Notes: generated by a model from the letters alone, not told the origin. A stretch of DNA of 64,000 nt from Streptomyces sp. NBC_00247 (GCF_036188265.1 NZ_CP108093.1:930001-994000), one strand, 5' to 3'. Positions 44,851 to 53,662 are shown, numbered from the stretch's first letter. A program made the numbers and translations.

Positions 44851-44968
44851 GGGGCTTCCGTCCGACGAGCAGCTCCGGGGCGACCGGTGTGAGGCCCTTG
44901 GCCGGGCGCCCCGTCACCAGCGGGAGGCTGAGGTTGTCGTCACTGTGTACGCCGGCCCCACACGCGGC

Positions 44969-45340
44969 ATGATGACTCCCATGGCGCACACTTCCTCCCG
45001 CACCGTCGGGGGTTCCTCACTCTCCCTGTGGTCGACGGACTCGTTCCTGTCCATCGGATCCGTCGGGTCCGTGCTGTCCATCGGTTCGGTTGGCAGCGCT
45101 CTGTCCGTGGGGTCCATCGGCTCTTCCCTGTCAGTCGGCTCGATCGGCTCTGCCATGTCCCTCGTTTCGCTGGGGTCCATCCAGAGCACCGGAAGTGCGC
45201 TGTCCATCCAGGGACGGCGCTCCGTGCTGGCCGTCGGCCCTCACCGCGTGATCAGCTCGCGAGGCACGCTCGCACTGCTCGGATCGGGCGTACTCGCCCT
45301 TGCCGGCGCACTTGCCCTGCACACACGTATCAGGCGGTGA
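44969..45340 (+). CDS. Nonapeptide-repeat small membrane protein
   Basis: The 123-residue product starts with a short leader, then five nine-residue units of the form L-S-(I/V)-G-S-(V/I)-G-S-x at about residues 27-71, a Ser-rich stretch, a basic linker and a single membrane segment (GTLALLGSGVLALAGALAL) with a short basic tail. Similar Ser/Gly repeat proteins with the SLSLWSxDSFLSIGS opening occur in many Streptomyces, with no known role. The repeats suggest a small beta-solenoid. The start could be 44969, 44972 or 44981; no ribosome site decides it. Confidence 0.7.
   Translation: MMTPMAHTSSRTVGGSSLSLWSTDSFLSIGSVGSVLSIGSVGSALSVGSIGSSLSVGSIGSAMSLVSLGSIQSTGSALSIQGRRSVLAVGPHRVISSRGTLALLGSGVLALAGALALHTRIRR
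45047..45181 (+). repeat. Five 27-base coding tandem repeats
   Basis: Five consecutive 27-base units (45047-45073 onward) encode LSIGSVGSV-type nonapeptides. The amino acid pattern is much better conserved than the DNA, so selection acts on the protein. The last unit is degenerate (MSLVSLGSI). Confidence 0.8.
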
Positions 45341-45548
45341 CCGGTCCGACGCCATCGATCCCGGTGCCGATAGAACTGCTTTGCGGCGCCGGGTGACCGC
45401 CGACCCCGTGCCCCTGCCGACAATCCGCAGTGGCCGCCTGCCCTCGATGTGCCGCACCTGCGACCGCTCGGGCATGCCCAGCCGTCCGTACCGAACGCGC
45501 CGGCCGGGAACGGGTTCCGGGCCGGCGCACCGAGTACGGGAATGCGTG

Positions 45549-46091
45549 TCAGCTCAGATGCCGGTGGAAGAACCCCAGCGAGCCGTCCACTTCGAACGAC
45601 GGTACGTCCCCGTGCTTGCCGGGGTTGGCGTGCAGCGTCTTCTCGGCCGAGGCCAGGGCGTCGAACAAAGCCAGGCTCTCGTCCCGCGGCACCATCTGAT
45701 CGTCCCACTGGACCAGGAACTGCACCGGCACGGTGATCCGCCCGGCGTCCTTGGCCGGCCCGCGCACGCCGAGCAGGCCCAGCACCGCCGCGCGGATCCG
45801 GGGTTCCGCCGCGATGAGCGGGATACCGAGCCCACAGCCCATCGACATGCCGCAGTAGCCCACGGGGCCCACGCCCACGTGGTCGAGGCGCTGGACAGCG
45901 GTCAGGACCGCCTGCCAGTCCGCGACGGCCTGAGGGGCGAGATGGCCGTGCATGCCGGCGACCAGCGCACCCGGATTCTCGCCGGCGGCCATGCCGGCCC
46001 GCATATCGGCCGCGATCCGGCCGAACTCCTCGTCCTTGGGCCTGTCCCCGTGGTTGGGTGCGTCGATCGCGACGACCGCGAAACCCTCGGC
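45549..46091 (-). pseudogene. 5'-truncated alpha/beta hydrolase (dienelactone hydrolase-like)
   Basis: From about 46091 leftward the frame reads FAVVAIDAPNHGDRP and continues as a normal alpha/beta hydrolase with GYCGMSMGCG (nucleophile elbow), FLVQWDDQMVPRDE and PGKHGDVPSFE, so the catalytic triad is present. The N-terminal strands that should precede residue FAVV are missing. The frame stays open upstream but into unrelated sequence (the flavoprotein remnant), giving an improbable Arg-rich 120-residue lead. Most likely the gene lost its 5' end by recombination and is dead, though a chimeric product cannot be excluded. Confidence 0.7.
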
Positions 46092-46307
46092 GGCTGGACC
46101 AGGGCGGGTTGCGGTGTCGCGCCGCAGCCTGCGCCGTCGGCCCGTGCGGCGGCGGGGTCGTCGAAGAGTCCGGCGCCTCCGCGGACGCCGGTCTCGGGGA
46201 GGGTGCGTTCGACGCGGTCGGCTGCTTCGAGGTCTCCGGCGAGGGCGGCGGCGGAGCGGGCCTGTTCGTGGCAGGTCGGGGCGGAAGCCGGTCAGCACGA
46301 TCACGGC
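46092..46307 (-). pseudogene. Remnant of an arsenic-resistance-type flavoprotein gene
   Basis: Reading leftward, 46307-46275 encodes AVIVLTGFRPDL, and after a frame change 46273-46092 encodes CHEQARSAAALAGDLEAAD, then RVERTLPETGV, GGAGLFDDPAAA and PQPALVQ. I recognise these as non-adjacent parts of the C-terminal region of a flavin-dependent NAD(P)-binding protein often found in Streptomyces arsenic operons. Some 60 residues between the two parts are gone and the frames disagree, so this is decayed. It is fused directly to the hydrolase fragment. The family call is from memory of motif order and should be checked. Confidence 0.6.
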
Positions 46308-46506
46308 GCTCGGGGCCGTACGGGGGCTGACCGCCCCCTTCACGGAACGGACCGTGGCGGCCGCCCCAGGTCGGGAGAGTCCGTGCGGGGCAGCTGGCCG
46401 CACGCCGGGAGTCACCGCGGCCCCACCCGGGCCTCTTCCCCGGGCCGACTCGCCACGCACCGCCCGCAATCTGTCACAGAGTGGTCACAACAGATGACTT
46501 CAGCCG

Positions 46507-46541
46507 CATAGGAGCCGTAACTCCCATGACATCATGAGGAG
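46507..46541. promoter_or_regulatory. Overlapping inverted repeats before the EACC1 gene
   Basis: CATAGGAG (46507-46514) and CTCCCATG (46521-46528) are inverted with one mismatch. The second arm also pairs with CATGAGGAG at 46533-46541, which holds the ribosome-binding site. The AT-richer sequence is unlike its surroundings. It could be an operator or an RNA switch masking the ribosome site of the 46544 gene. Inference only. Confidence 0.35.
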
Positions 46542-46543
46542 TT

Positions 46544-46966
46544 ATGACAGATGGAGAGCGCGGGGGACACAGCTCGATCCGCGTCACACTTCTCGGAGAC
46601 ACCACCGACGACGTCGATGTGGCCGCGCTGAAGAAGTGGCTGGAGCGCGAACGCACCCTGGAACGCTGGGTCAACGACAACACGATCCGCATCCATGAGC
46701 GTCCCCGAGCCGTTGACACCAGTGACGCGAACGTCACCATGGGCGCGGGGATGGACATCGTGCTGGTCCTGATCGGCGCGGTGACGCCCGGACTCTTCGA
46801 GAAGGTGCTCGCCGCGACCGAGTCCGGGGTCAAGGCCTGGCGGGAGAACCGCCGTTCGGTGGAGCGGGGCACTCCGCCCGTCCCCGAGATCACCTCGCAC
46901 GCGCCGCCGGACAGTCGCGCCGACACCCCGGACCGCGACCCCGAGGCGCCGGACAGCGAGGGCTAA
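46544..46966 (+). CDS. EACC1-type effector-associated protein
   Basis: This 140-residue protein begins SSIRVTLLGDTTDDVDVAALKKWLERERTLERWV, followed by ANVTMGAGMDIVLVLIGAVTPGLFEKVLAATESGVKAWRENRR (about residues 63-105). That combination is the signature of the effector-associated constant component family (EACC1), known from comparative genomics as a fixed partner of caspase, protease and NTPase effectors in actinobacterial conflict systems. The hydrophobic stretch at 70-88 might be membrane-associated. ATG 46544 follows gaggagtt. It is four bases upstream of the caspase gene, so the two are coupled. Biochemical role unknown. Confidence 0.85.
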   Translation: MTDGERGGHSSIRVTLLGDTTDDVDVAALKKWLERERTLERWVNDNTIRIHERPRAVDTSDANVTMGAGMDIVLVLIGAVTPGLFEKVLAATESGVKAWRENRRSVERGTPPVPEITSHAPPDSRADTPDRDPEAPDSEG

Positions 46967-46970
46967 TCCG

Positions 46971-49454
46971 GTGCCCCAGCGGTTCGACCCACGGGGGAGG
47001 GCGAATCGGGCGCTGCTCGTCGGTGTGCCCGAGTACGAGGAGATACAGCCGCGTGACCTGAAAGCCGTGAACCACAACCTGGCGCAGCTGTCGGAGGTAC
47101 TGCGTACGGGGAAGCTCTTCGATCCGGACGAGATCACCGTGTGCAGGCCCGAGGGCGTCGACGATTTCACCCGCGCGCTCAACGACGCGGTGCAGTCGGC
47201 CGAGGGACTGCTGCTGTTCTACTTCGCCGGCCACGGGGCCGTCCCCGCCGCCGCGGACGAGTTGTGGCTCCAGATGCGCAACGCGCGCGTCGTCGCCGGG
47301 TCCGCCGCCGTGTTCCAGGGGTCCCAGTCATGGAGCCAGATTCTCGGCACCCTGGTGAGCAGCCGGGCCGAGCAGATCGTCGTCGTCCTCGACTGCTGCC
47401 ACGCCGGAAACGCCGCACTCGTCTGGGAGGCCCGCCGGGAGAAGCAGCGTGTCTCCCAACTGATGAGCGTGCAGGCCAACAACCTGATCAGCGCGGGTCC
47501 CGGCACGCGGCCCACGCCCTTCACGGAACAGCTTCTGCGGATACTGAAGGGGGGCCTGGCCGGGCAGGGCGGCGACGTCGGTTTCCACGCGCTCTCCGAA
47601 GAGCTCAGAACGTACATGACCACGCACTTCAAGACGGAGCGCCCCGAGCCGTGGGAGCCGCAGAGCAGACCCGCGACCTCCGGGGTGGACGTCCTGCTGG
47701 CCACCGACATCCCCCCTGCGGACGAGGCTCCGACGCCGTCCGGTTGGCGCAGAAGACCGGCCGTCACCGTCGCCGCCGCGGTCGTGGTCGTGGCACTCCT
47801 CGGCTGTGGCGCCTATCTCCTGCCCCGCCTCGACACCCCGGTACGCTGCGCGCCGCCTCTGGAGCTGAGGCTGCTGACCGACCCCGGCATCGAGACGACC
47901 GTGCGCAAAGCCGCCACGGCCTACATGGCGTCCGACGCCAACCGTACGGACGACGGCTGCCGGCGCAGCGGAATCACTACGTACAGCGCGGGAGCCGCCG
48001 ACGTGGTGGCGGCGTTCCGCGACGACACCGCGGCCTGGCAGCAGCCCGCGACCGGTGACATCAATCCGCAGCGCGACGTCGGGCCCCAGCCGGACATCTG
48101 GATTCCGGCCGTCTCGGCCGACGTGGAACGGGCCGGCTCCGGGACCGGTCCGTCCTCCGCGTCGATGGGTGACCTCCAGCCGCTGGCCTCCTCGCCGATC
48201 GTCCTCGCCGTACCCAAGGCATTCGCGCAGGCTCCGTCGCAGAGCGGCGGCCGAAAGCTCGCCGACCTGCTCACGAGGCTCCGGGAGAAGTATCCGAAGG
48301 CCCGGGTGCGCCGGGCCGACCCGGAGTTCACGGAGGCCGCCCTGCTGGCGTCGAGCGGGCTCTACGCCACGGCCGCATCGGGCAGGGAGGCGGAGAAGTC
48401 CGTCGCGCACCCGGGATCGCCCGCGGCCACCGCGAGCGATCTGCTCTGCGATCTGGCGGAGGTGGACGAGGAGGACGACCGGACGGCGGTGCTCGTTCCG
48501 GAGCACCTCTTCACGACCGGGCCCGGATGCGATTCGTGGAGCCGTGCGGTGCGCGTGGCTCAGTACTCGGACGACGTGCCGGGGCTCGACCTCACCTACG
48601 TCCGGGTGACCTGGAAGGACGCGGAGCGGGACCAGGACGCCCGGAACGAGGCCGCGGAGGGCTTCCGGAAGTGGCTCGGCGGAAAGGCCGGCACCGGTGT
48701 CTTCCGCGGGGACGGCTTCCGGGCGCCCACGGGCGGCAAGGGCACCGGACCTACGGCGGGCTGGACCGTGAAACCCGCGGTAGGCACCCTCGCCGATCCC
48801 GGTCCGCTCGCGGGACCGGCGAGCGGCGACACCATGAACGAAGCGCTCCGCACGTACCGCGGTGCGAACGGCCCGGGCAGCGTGCTGTTCCTGCTGGACA
48901 GCTCCGGCTCGATGGGCACGAAGTGGCACGGCCCGAGCGGCGCCCCCGGCATCCTCAAGCAGTCGCTCCGCGGCCTCGGCGGCAAGGACGAGTACGGCGT
49001 CTGGTCGGTGGGCGAGAAGGCCGGAAAATCGCACACGACTCTCCTCGACTTCGGGTCGCACCGGAACGCGGACGCGGAATCGGCGATCGACGAGCGCGCC
49101 GAGGTCGGGAACGTCGAGGCCGATCCGTCCCACGCCCTGGACGACGCCTGGAGTTTCATGGCGACCCAGGACACCGGCGACCAGAATCCGCGGTTGATCG
49201 TCTACCTCACGGACGACGAGGAGAAGGACAAACTGACCGAGGGAGGGCGTCTGGCCCGCTTGCTGAAGTCGGCCCGTGAGCGGGCGGTCCCCATCGTCGT
49301 CGTGTCGATGCAGCAGGGCACGTGCGACTCGGGAAAGCCCAACGAACGGATCGCGGTCGCCAGCGGAGGACGGTGTCTGGACGCCAACCGGAGCGATCTG
49401 GTGCCCGCGCTGCAGGACGAGGTCGCCAGAACCGGATCAGGAGACCAGCAATGA
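46971..49454 (+). CDS. Caspase / membrane / solute-binding-like / vWA protein
   Basis: The 827-residue protein has four parts. Residues 10-245 are a caspase-fold peptidase with LLFYFAGHG (His88) and VVVLDCCHAG (Cys143, the second Cys), its catalytic pair. A single membrane span follows at about 264-284 (AVTVAAAVVVVALLGCGAYLL). Residues 295-580 resemble a periplasmic solute-binding protein (LRLLTDPGIETTVRKAATAY, LASSPIVLAVPKAFAQA), outside the cell. Residues 633-815 are a von Willebrand A domain with MIDAS LLDSSGSMG and YLTDDEE. So a cytoplasmic protease is tied to an outer binding module. GTG 46971 follows gaggg. It overlaps the next gene as ATGA. Architecture points to a conflict-system effector. 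Confidence 0.85.
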   Translation: MPQRFDPRGRANRALLVGVPEYEEIQPRDLKAVNHNLAQLSEVLRTGKLFDPDEITVCRPEGVDDFTRALNDAVQSAEGLLLFYFAGHGAVPAAADELWLQMRNARVVAGSAAVFQGSQSWSQILGTLVSSRAEQIVVVLDCCHAGNAALVWEARREKQRVSQLMSVQANNLISAGPGTRPTPFTEQLLRILKGGLAGQGGDVGFHALSEELRTYMTTHFKTERPEPWEPQSRPATSGVDVLLATDIPPADEAPTPSGWRRRPAVTVAAAVVVVALLGCGAYLLPRLDTPVRCAPPLELRLLTDPGIETTVRKAATAYMASDANRTDDGCRRSGITTYSAGAADVVAAFRDDTAAWQQPATGDINPQRDVGPQPDIWIPAVSADVERAGSGTGPSSASMGDLQPLASSPIVLAVPKAFAQAPSQSGGRKLADLLTRLREKYPKARVRRADPEFTEAALLASSGLYATAASGREAEKSVAHPGSPAATASDLLCDLAEVDEEDDRTAVLVPEHLFTTGPGCDSWSRAVRVAQYSDDVPGLDLTYVRVTWKDAERDQDARNEAAEGFRKWLGGKAGTGVFRGDGFRAPTGGKGTGPTAGWTVKPAVGTLADPGPLAGPASGDTMNEALRTYRGANGPGSVLFLLDSSGSMGTKWHGPSGAPGILKQSLRGLGGKDEYGVWSVGEKAGKSHTTLLDFGSHRNADAESAIDERAEVGNVEADPSHALDDAWSFMATQDTGDQNPRLIVYLTDDEEKDKLTEGGRLARLLKSARERAVPIVVVSMQQGTCDSGKPNERIAVASGGRCLDANRSDLVPALQDEVARTGSGDQQ

Positions 49455-50908
49455 CCTCAGCCCTCCCCGGGCCCCGGACGTCTCCCCGGCGCCGCTCTCT
49501 CGCGCGGACGCCCTGGCCCGCCGCGATTCTCGCGCTCTCTCTCCTGGCGGCCGGGTGCACCGGTGGGGGTGACGGCGCCGGCGGCGCGGAGCGGAGCGTC
49601 GTCCCCAAGCCCGGCAAGGACGAATCACGCGACATCTTCGTCGCGAGCGGGCGCGACGTCACCGGCAAGGGCGGTGTCCGGCAGCAGTTGATAGACGACT
49701 GGAACGCCGAACAGAGGGCGGCGAACGGCGCGCGCGCCTACCGGGCCCACCTCGTCGAACTCTCGGGCTCGGCCGACCAGCAGCGCAGTCAGCTGCTCGG
49801 CGCGCTGCAGTCCGGCGGCGCGGACTACGACGTGGTCAATCTCGACGTCACCTGGGTTCCGGAGTTCGCCGAGGCCGGCCTCGTCCGCCCCCTGAGTGAG
49901 GACCTGCTCGACGACGACGTGATCGATTCCGTCGCACGCACGGCGCGCTGGCACGGGGACGTCTACTCCGTCCCGTTCAACAGCGACGTCGGCCTCCTCT
50001 ACTACCGGCCCGACTATCTGGAGACGGCGGACCTGGAGGACACCGACCTGCGGGGGAAGGTGAAGGACTGGAGCGATCTGGAGGAGGTGATCAACGACGT
50101 CAACAGGGCGGAGATGCCTCCGCAGTACAAGGCCGGCTGGACCACGCAGCTCAAGGACTACGAGGGCCGGACGGTCAACGCCGTCGAGGCGTTCGCTTCG
50201 TCCGGTGACGAGGGGGCCGCGCTCACGGACGACCAGGGCCGCTACACGGGGAACAAGGGGCAGCTCCTCAGCGGCATCAGCGATCTGCGCGCCAGAACCG
50301 CCCAGGCGCTGACCCTGACGTACAAGGCGGACGAGGCCGGGTCACTCGCGGACTTCGCCGCCGGAAAGACGGCCTTCCTGCGTCACTGGCCCTACGCCTA
50401 CGGCGCGTTGAGCCAGACGTTCGGCAAGGACCAGCTCCAGGTCATCCCGCTGCCGGGCAAGGCGGTACTGGGTGGCCAGAACCTCGCGGTGACGCGCGAC
50501 TCCCCGCATTTCCGGGCCGCCCAGGACCTCATCCGCGTTCTCACCGACAAGAACAGCCAATGCCGCCTGTTGCGTGCCGGGTTCGCCGCGACCAGGACGT
50601 CCGCGTACGAGGACGACAAGCTCAGCTGCCCGGAGGACCGGACCGCGGCGCCTTCGACCGGTTCCGGTGAGAGCGCCGACCGCATGCCGCGCGACGAGCA
50701 GGGCCGGCCCCTCTACGCCTCCGACACGCTCCTGGACGCCCTCCGTGGCGCCGCGCTGCGCCCGCGGACCCCGTACTACGGCGCCTTCACCCAGGCGGTA
50801 CGCACCGAGCTCGCGCCCCTCTTCGGCGAAGGGCCTTCGAAGAGCAACGAGAAACTGGCCGAAGATCTCGACACCGCACTGCGCCGGGCCATGCCCACGG
50901 CCGGCTGA
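49451..50908 (+). CDS. Solute-binding lipoprotein in the caspase operon
   Basis: The 485-residue protein has a lipoprotein signal ending LSLLAAGC (Cys36). The body is a family-1 solute-binding fold: VRQQLIDDWNAEQRAANGAR, ADYDVVNLDVTWVPEFAEAGLVRPL, YSVPFNSDVGLLYYRPDYL and GKTAFLRHWPYAYG. No permease or ATPase gene is near. ATG 49451 overlaps the caspase gene stop as ATGA, so translation is coupled. It probably captures an external ligand for the outer part of the caspase protein, which has a similar solute-binding segment, rather than serve transport. That role is inference. Confidence 0.88.
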   Translation: MTSALPGPRTSPRRRSLARTPWPAAILALSLLAAGCTGGGDGAGGAERSVVPKPGKDESRDIFVASGRDVTGKGGVRQQLIDDWNAEQRAANGARAYRAHLVELSGSADQQRSQLLGALQSGGADYDVVNLDVTWVPEFAEAGLVRPLSEDLLDDDVIDSVARTARWHGDVYSVPFNSDVGLLYYRPDYLETADLEDTDLRGKVKDWSDLEEVINDVNRAEMPPQYKAGWTTQLKDYEGRTVNAVEAFASSGDEGAALTDDQGRYTGNKGQLLSGISDLRARTAQALTLTYKADEAGSLADFAAGKTAFLRHWPYAYGALSQTFGKDQLQVIPLPGKAVLGGQNLAVTRDSPHFRAAQDLIRVLTDKNSQCRLLRAGFAATRTSAYEDDKLSCPEDRTAAPSTGSGESADRMPRDEQGRPLYASDTLLDALRGAALRPRTPYYGAFTQAVRTELAPLFGEGPSKSNEKLAEDLDTALRRAMPTAG

Positions 50909-51086
50909 CGGGGCACCGGCCGAGCGGATCGATCCACCACGCACCGCCACCGCACAGCGGCCCGCCCCGCCCCCGCAACCTCAAATCCTCCTCTGAACGT
51001 CTTCTCGTTCGGGTTCGGCGACGTACGCGGGGGTCATCACCTCTGCACGGGCAGCGAACGGATCGCCCGGGAAGGGGGGAGCGCTC

Positions 51087-52433
51087 ATGAGGCTCGGAAT
51101 CGGGATCGGCTGGCGTCCGGAGATCGCGGACGCGGTGGAGGCGCTGGAGGGCGTCGAGTGGGTGGAGGCCGTGGCGGAGAACCTCTGCGCGGACCATCTG
51201 CCCGAGTCGTTGGTGCGGCTCCGGGAGCGGGGCGTCACGGTGGTGCCGCACGGGGTGGCGCTGGGCCTCGGCGGCGCGGAGCGCCCCGATCCCCGGCGGC
51301 TGGCAGACCTGGCGGCGCGCGTGGAGCTGCTCGGTGCGCCGCTGGTGACGGAGCACATCGCGTTCGTACGGGCCGGGGGGCCGGCGGGCGGTGCGCCCGC
51401 GCTGGAGGCGGGCCATCTGCTGCCCGTACCCAGGACCTGGGACGCCTTGGACGTGCTCTGCGAGAACGTGCGGATCGCTCAGGACTCGCTGCCGGTGCCG
51501 CTGGCGCTGGAGAACATCGCGGCGCTGGTCGGCTGGCCGGACGAGGAGCTGACGGAGGGGCAGTTCCTGGCCGAACTGGTCGCGAGGACCGGGGTCCGCC
51601 TGCTGATCGACGTGGCCAACCTCCACACCAACCACGTCAACCGGGGCGAGGACCCCGCCACGGCGCTGGACGAGCTGCCGGCGGAGGCCATCGCGTACGT
51701 CCATGTGGCGGGCGGGGTCGAGAAGGACGGTGTCTGGCACGACACGCACGCCCATCCGGTGACGGCCCCGGTGCTGGAGGTCCTGACAGAGCTGCGCTCC
51801 CGGGTGGACCCGCCCGGTGTGCTGCTGGAACGCGACGAGGACTTCCCGCCCGCCGAGGAGCTGGCCGGCGAACTCGCCATGATCCGCAAGACGTTGGAAG
51901 CGGCGCGCCGGTCGGTTCGTCCGAGCGGTGCGACGCGCGGGTCGGCGCGCGGGTCGGCGCGTGTGGCGCCCCCGGCCGGAGACACGACCGACGCCCGTGA
52001 GCGGCTGGCCGGGGCCCAGGCCGGGCTGCTCGCCTCGCTCGTCGCCGGGGCCCCCGTACCCGCGGGCTTCGACGCGGAGCGGCTGGGGGTGCAGAGCCGG
52101 GCCCTGGCCGCCAAGCGGGCCGGCATCGTCGCGAAGGTGGCGCCGGAGCTGCCGGAGATCCTGGGACCGGGTTACCGCCCCGCGTTCCTCCGGTACGCCG
52201 AGGGCCGGCCGCCCGCATCCGGCTACCGCCGTGACGCACTGGCCTTCGCCGAACATCTGCTGGTCTCGGGCGAGCCCGCCGACGACGCGGCCCGGCGGCG
52301 GCTGACCCACTGGTGGCAGGACCGCGCGGCGGCGCGGCCGCCCCGGCGCACCACCCGGCTCGTCCGCGCGGCACGTGCCGCGTTCACCACGTCCACCACC
52401 GCGCTCAGGTCGTCTTCCGGGGGGAACCGATGA
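51087..52433 (+). CDS. DUF692 / MNIO family iron enzyme with C-terminal partner domain
   Basis: The 448-residue protein has an N-terminal DUF692 TIM barrel (about 1-280) with the family metal ligands in [64 protein letters not shown] and [13 protein letters not shown]692 enzymes are multinuclear iron oxidases that rework cysteines of ribosomal peptides (for example in methanobactin and 3-thiaglutamate pathways and copper-buffering peptides). An Arg/Ser/Pro linker leads to a helical domain (about 320-420), which looks like the separate DUF2063-type helper of other systems. ATG 51087 follows gaaggggggag. Stop overlaps the TIGR04222 start as ATGA. Confidence 0.9.
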   Translation: MRLGIGIGWRPEIADAVEALEGVEWVEAVAENLCADHLPESLVRLRERGVTVVPHGVALGLGGAERPDPRRLADLAARVELLGAPLVTEHIAFVRAGGPAGGAPALEAGHLLPVPRTWDALDVLCENVRIAQDSLPVPLALENIAALVGWPDEELTEGQFLAELVARTGVRLLIDVANLHTNHVNRGEDPATALDELPAEAIAYVHVAGGVEKDGVWHDTHAHPVTAPVLEVLTELRSRVDPPGVLLERDEDFPPAEELAGELAMIRKTLEAARRSVRPSGATRGSARGSARVAPPAGDTTDARERLAGAQAGLLASLVAGAPVPAGFDAERLGVQSRALAAKRAGIVAKVAPELPEILGPGYRPAFLRYAEGRPPASGYRRDALAFAEHLLVSGEPADDAARRRLTHWWQDRAAARPPRRTTRLVRAARAAFTTSTTALRSSSGGNR

Positions 52434-53551
52434 TCATCAACCTGCTCGCACTGCTGCTGACGGTCGCGATCGTGACCTCCAGCGTGCTTCTCCTGACGAC
52501 GGGCTCCGGGAGCGGCGGGCGGTACACCGGCCCCGGCGCCCAGGTGCGGGACGATCACGAGGCCGCGTTCCTCAACGGCGGCCCGGCGAGGGTCGTGGAC
52601 ACCGCTCTGACCGCCCTGCACACCGACGGCCGCGTGGTGATCGGCGGCCCGGGCATCGTCTCCGTCGTACGGGCACAGCCCCATGATCCGGTGGAGCGTG
52701 CCGTCTTCCACGAGCTGGCGCTCGCCCCGAACGGGGCGCTGCACATCCTGCGCCTGGCGGTCATGCACCACCCCGCCGTGCAGGAGATCGGCGACGGGCT
52801 GGCTGCCCGGGACCTGCTGGCGCGTCCGGAGGAGGTGCGGACGCGCCGCCGCTGGGCGGGGATCCAGGGCCTGGTCTGTCTCGCGCTCTTCCCCGTGTCC
52901 ATGGTCGCGACCTTCGTCCAGTACGCGGTCATCGACGGATTCGGCGAGATGCCTTTCCCGTTCATCGTCAAGATGCTGCCGGCGATCTTCTTCGGCGGAG
53001 TGTGCGCTCTGGTGGCGGGGTCCCGCGCCCGGGCACGGATCACCAAGGCGGGTCAGGCAGCGGCGCGGGCGTACCGTACGGCCCGCTCCGGCTCGGGCGG
53101 TACGCCCGCGCAGTTGGTGGCCGCCTTCGGGCTGCGGTCACTGGCGGACACGGCGCTGCGCGACCAGTTGACGGCCGCCACGCGATACGGGGCGCCGGGG
53201 TCCCCCGTCCGGAGCGGGTCCTCCTCGGCGCGCCACCACGGGGCTGCCGACTCGTCCGTGGCGGGGGCGGCGATGGTGCCCGTGGTGTGGTGCGCGGGGA
53301 CGGGTCCGGGCGGCGGCTGCGGCTCCGGTTCCGGTTCCGGTTCCGGTTCGAGCTGTGGCGCGGGGAGCGGGTCCAGCTGCGGTGGGAGCGGCTCCAGTTG
53401 CGGCAGCGGAGGTTCGAGCTGTGGGAGCAGCGGCTCCAGTTGCGGCGGCGGCAGCTCCAGTTGTGGCGGCGGCAGCAGCTCCAGTTGTGGCGGCGGCAGC
53501 AGCTCCAGTTGTGGGGGAAGCAGCTCCAGTTGCGGCGGCGGAAGCAGCTGA
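52430..53551 (+). CDS. TIGR04222 membrane protein with Ser-Cys-Gly tail
   Basis: The 373-residue protein has membrane segments at about 3-24, 144-166 and 177-198, with the TIGR04222 domain ([30 protein letters not shown]) between the first two. After a linker it ends in a low-complexity tail (288-373) with 11 cysteines at about 288, 297, 309, 317, 324, 331, 338, 345, 353, 361 and 368, nine of them in S-C-G. The TIGR04222 family is defined by such tails and by a DUF692 neighbour. The natural reading is that the enzyme upstream modifies these cysteines. ATG 52430, coupled to the DUF692 stop as ATGA. Confidence 0.9.
   Translation: MIINLLALLLTVAIVTSSVLLLTTGSGSGGRYTGPGAQVRDDHEAAFLNGGPARVVDTALTALHTDGRVVIGGPGIVSVVRAQPHDPVERAVFHELALAPNGALHILRLAVMHHPAVQEIGDGLAARDLLARPEEVRTRRRWAGIQGLVCLALFPVSMVATFVQYAVIDGFGEMPFPFIVKMLPAIFFGGVCALVAGSRARARITKAGQAAARAYRTARSGSGGTPAQLVAAFGLRSLADTALRDQLTAATRYGAPGSPVRSGSSSARHHGAADSSVAGAAMVPVVWCAGTGPGGGCGSGSGSGSGSSCGAGSGSSCGGSGSSCGSGGSSCGSSGSSCGGGSSSCGGGSSSSCGGGSSSSCGGSSSSCGGGSS
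53351..53548 (+). repeat. Coding low-complexity Ser-Cys-Gly repeat
   Basis: Imperfect 21- to 24-base units with the core AGCTCCAGTTGTGG or AGCTCCAGTTGCGG encode GSSCG/SSSCG runs at the end of the TIGR04222 gene. The cysteine codon alternates TGT and TGC while spacing stays at seven or eight residues. Confidence 0.85.
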
Positions 53552-53662
53552 GCGCGGGGACGACGGGGACGCGAGCCGGGACCAGCTGAGCACGGGGGCG
53601 CCGGGTACGCGAGCCAGGACCAGCTTGAGCGCGGAAGCGAAGGGTACGTACGCGAGCCGGGA
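53546..53662. repeat. Three 38-base tandem repeats after the Cys-tail gene
   Basis: Units at 53546-53583 and 53584-53621 are 38 bases long and about 85 percent alike; a third, with small insertions, covers 53622-53662. The first contains the stop codon of the TIGR04222 gene. The period is not a multiple of three, so it is unlikely to be coding. Confidence 0.6.

Noticed and set aside
45047..45181. Regular 27-base repeats as a CRISPR array
   Set aside because: No spacers; the units are coding and adjacent.
44914..45207. Leftward Pro/Asp/Glu/Thr-rich frame opposite the nonapeptide repeats
   Set aside because: It is the antisense image of the repeats; the plus-strand product has a membrane helix and a recognisable family opening.
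53546..53662. 38-base repeats as CRISPR or origin iterons
   Set aside because: Only three back-to-back copies, no spacers, no AT-rich region and no cas or rep gene.
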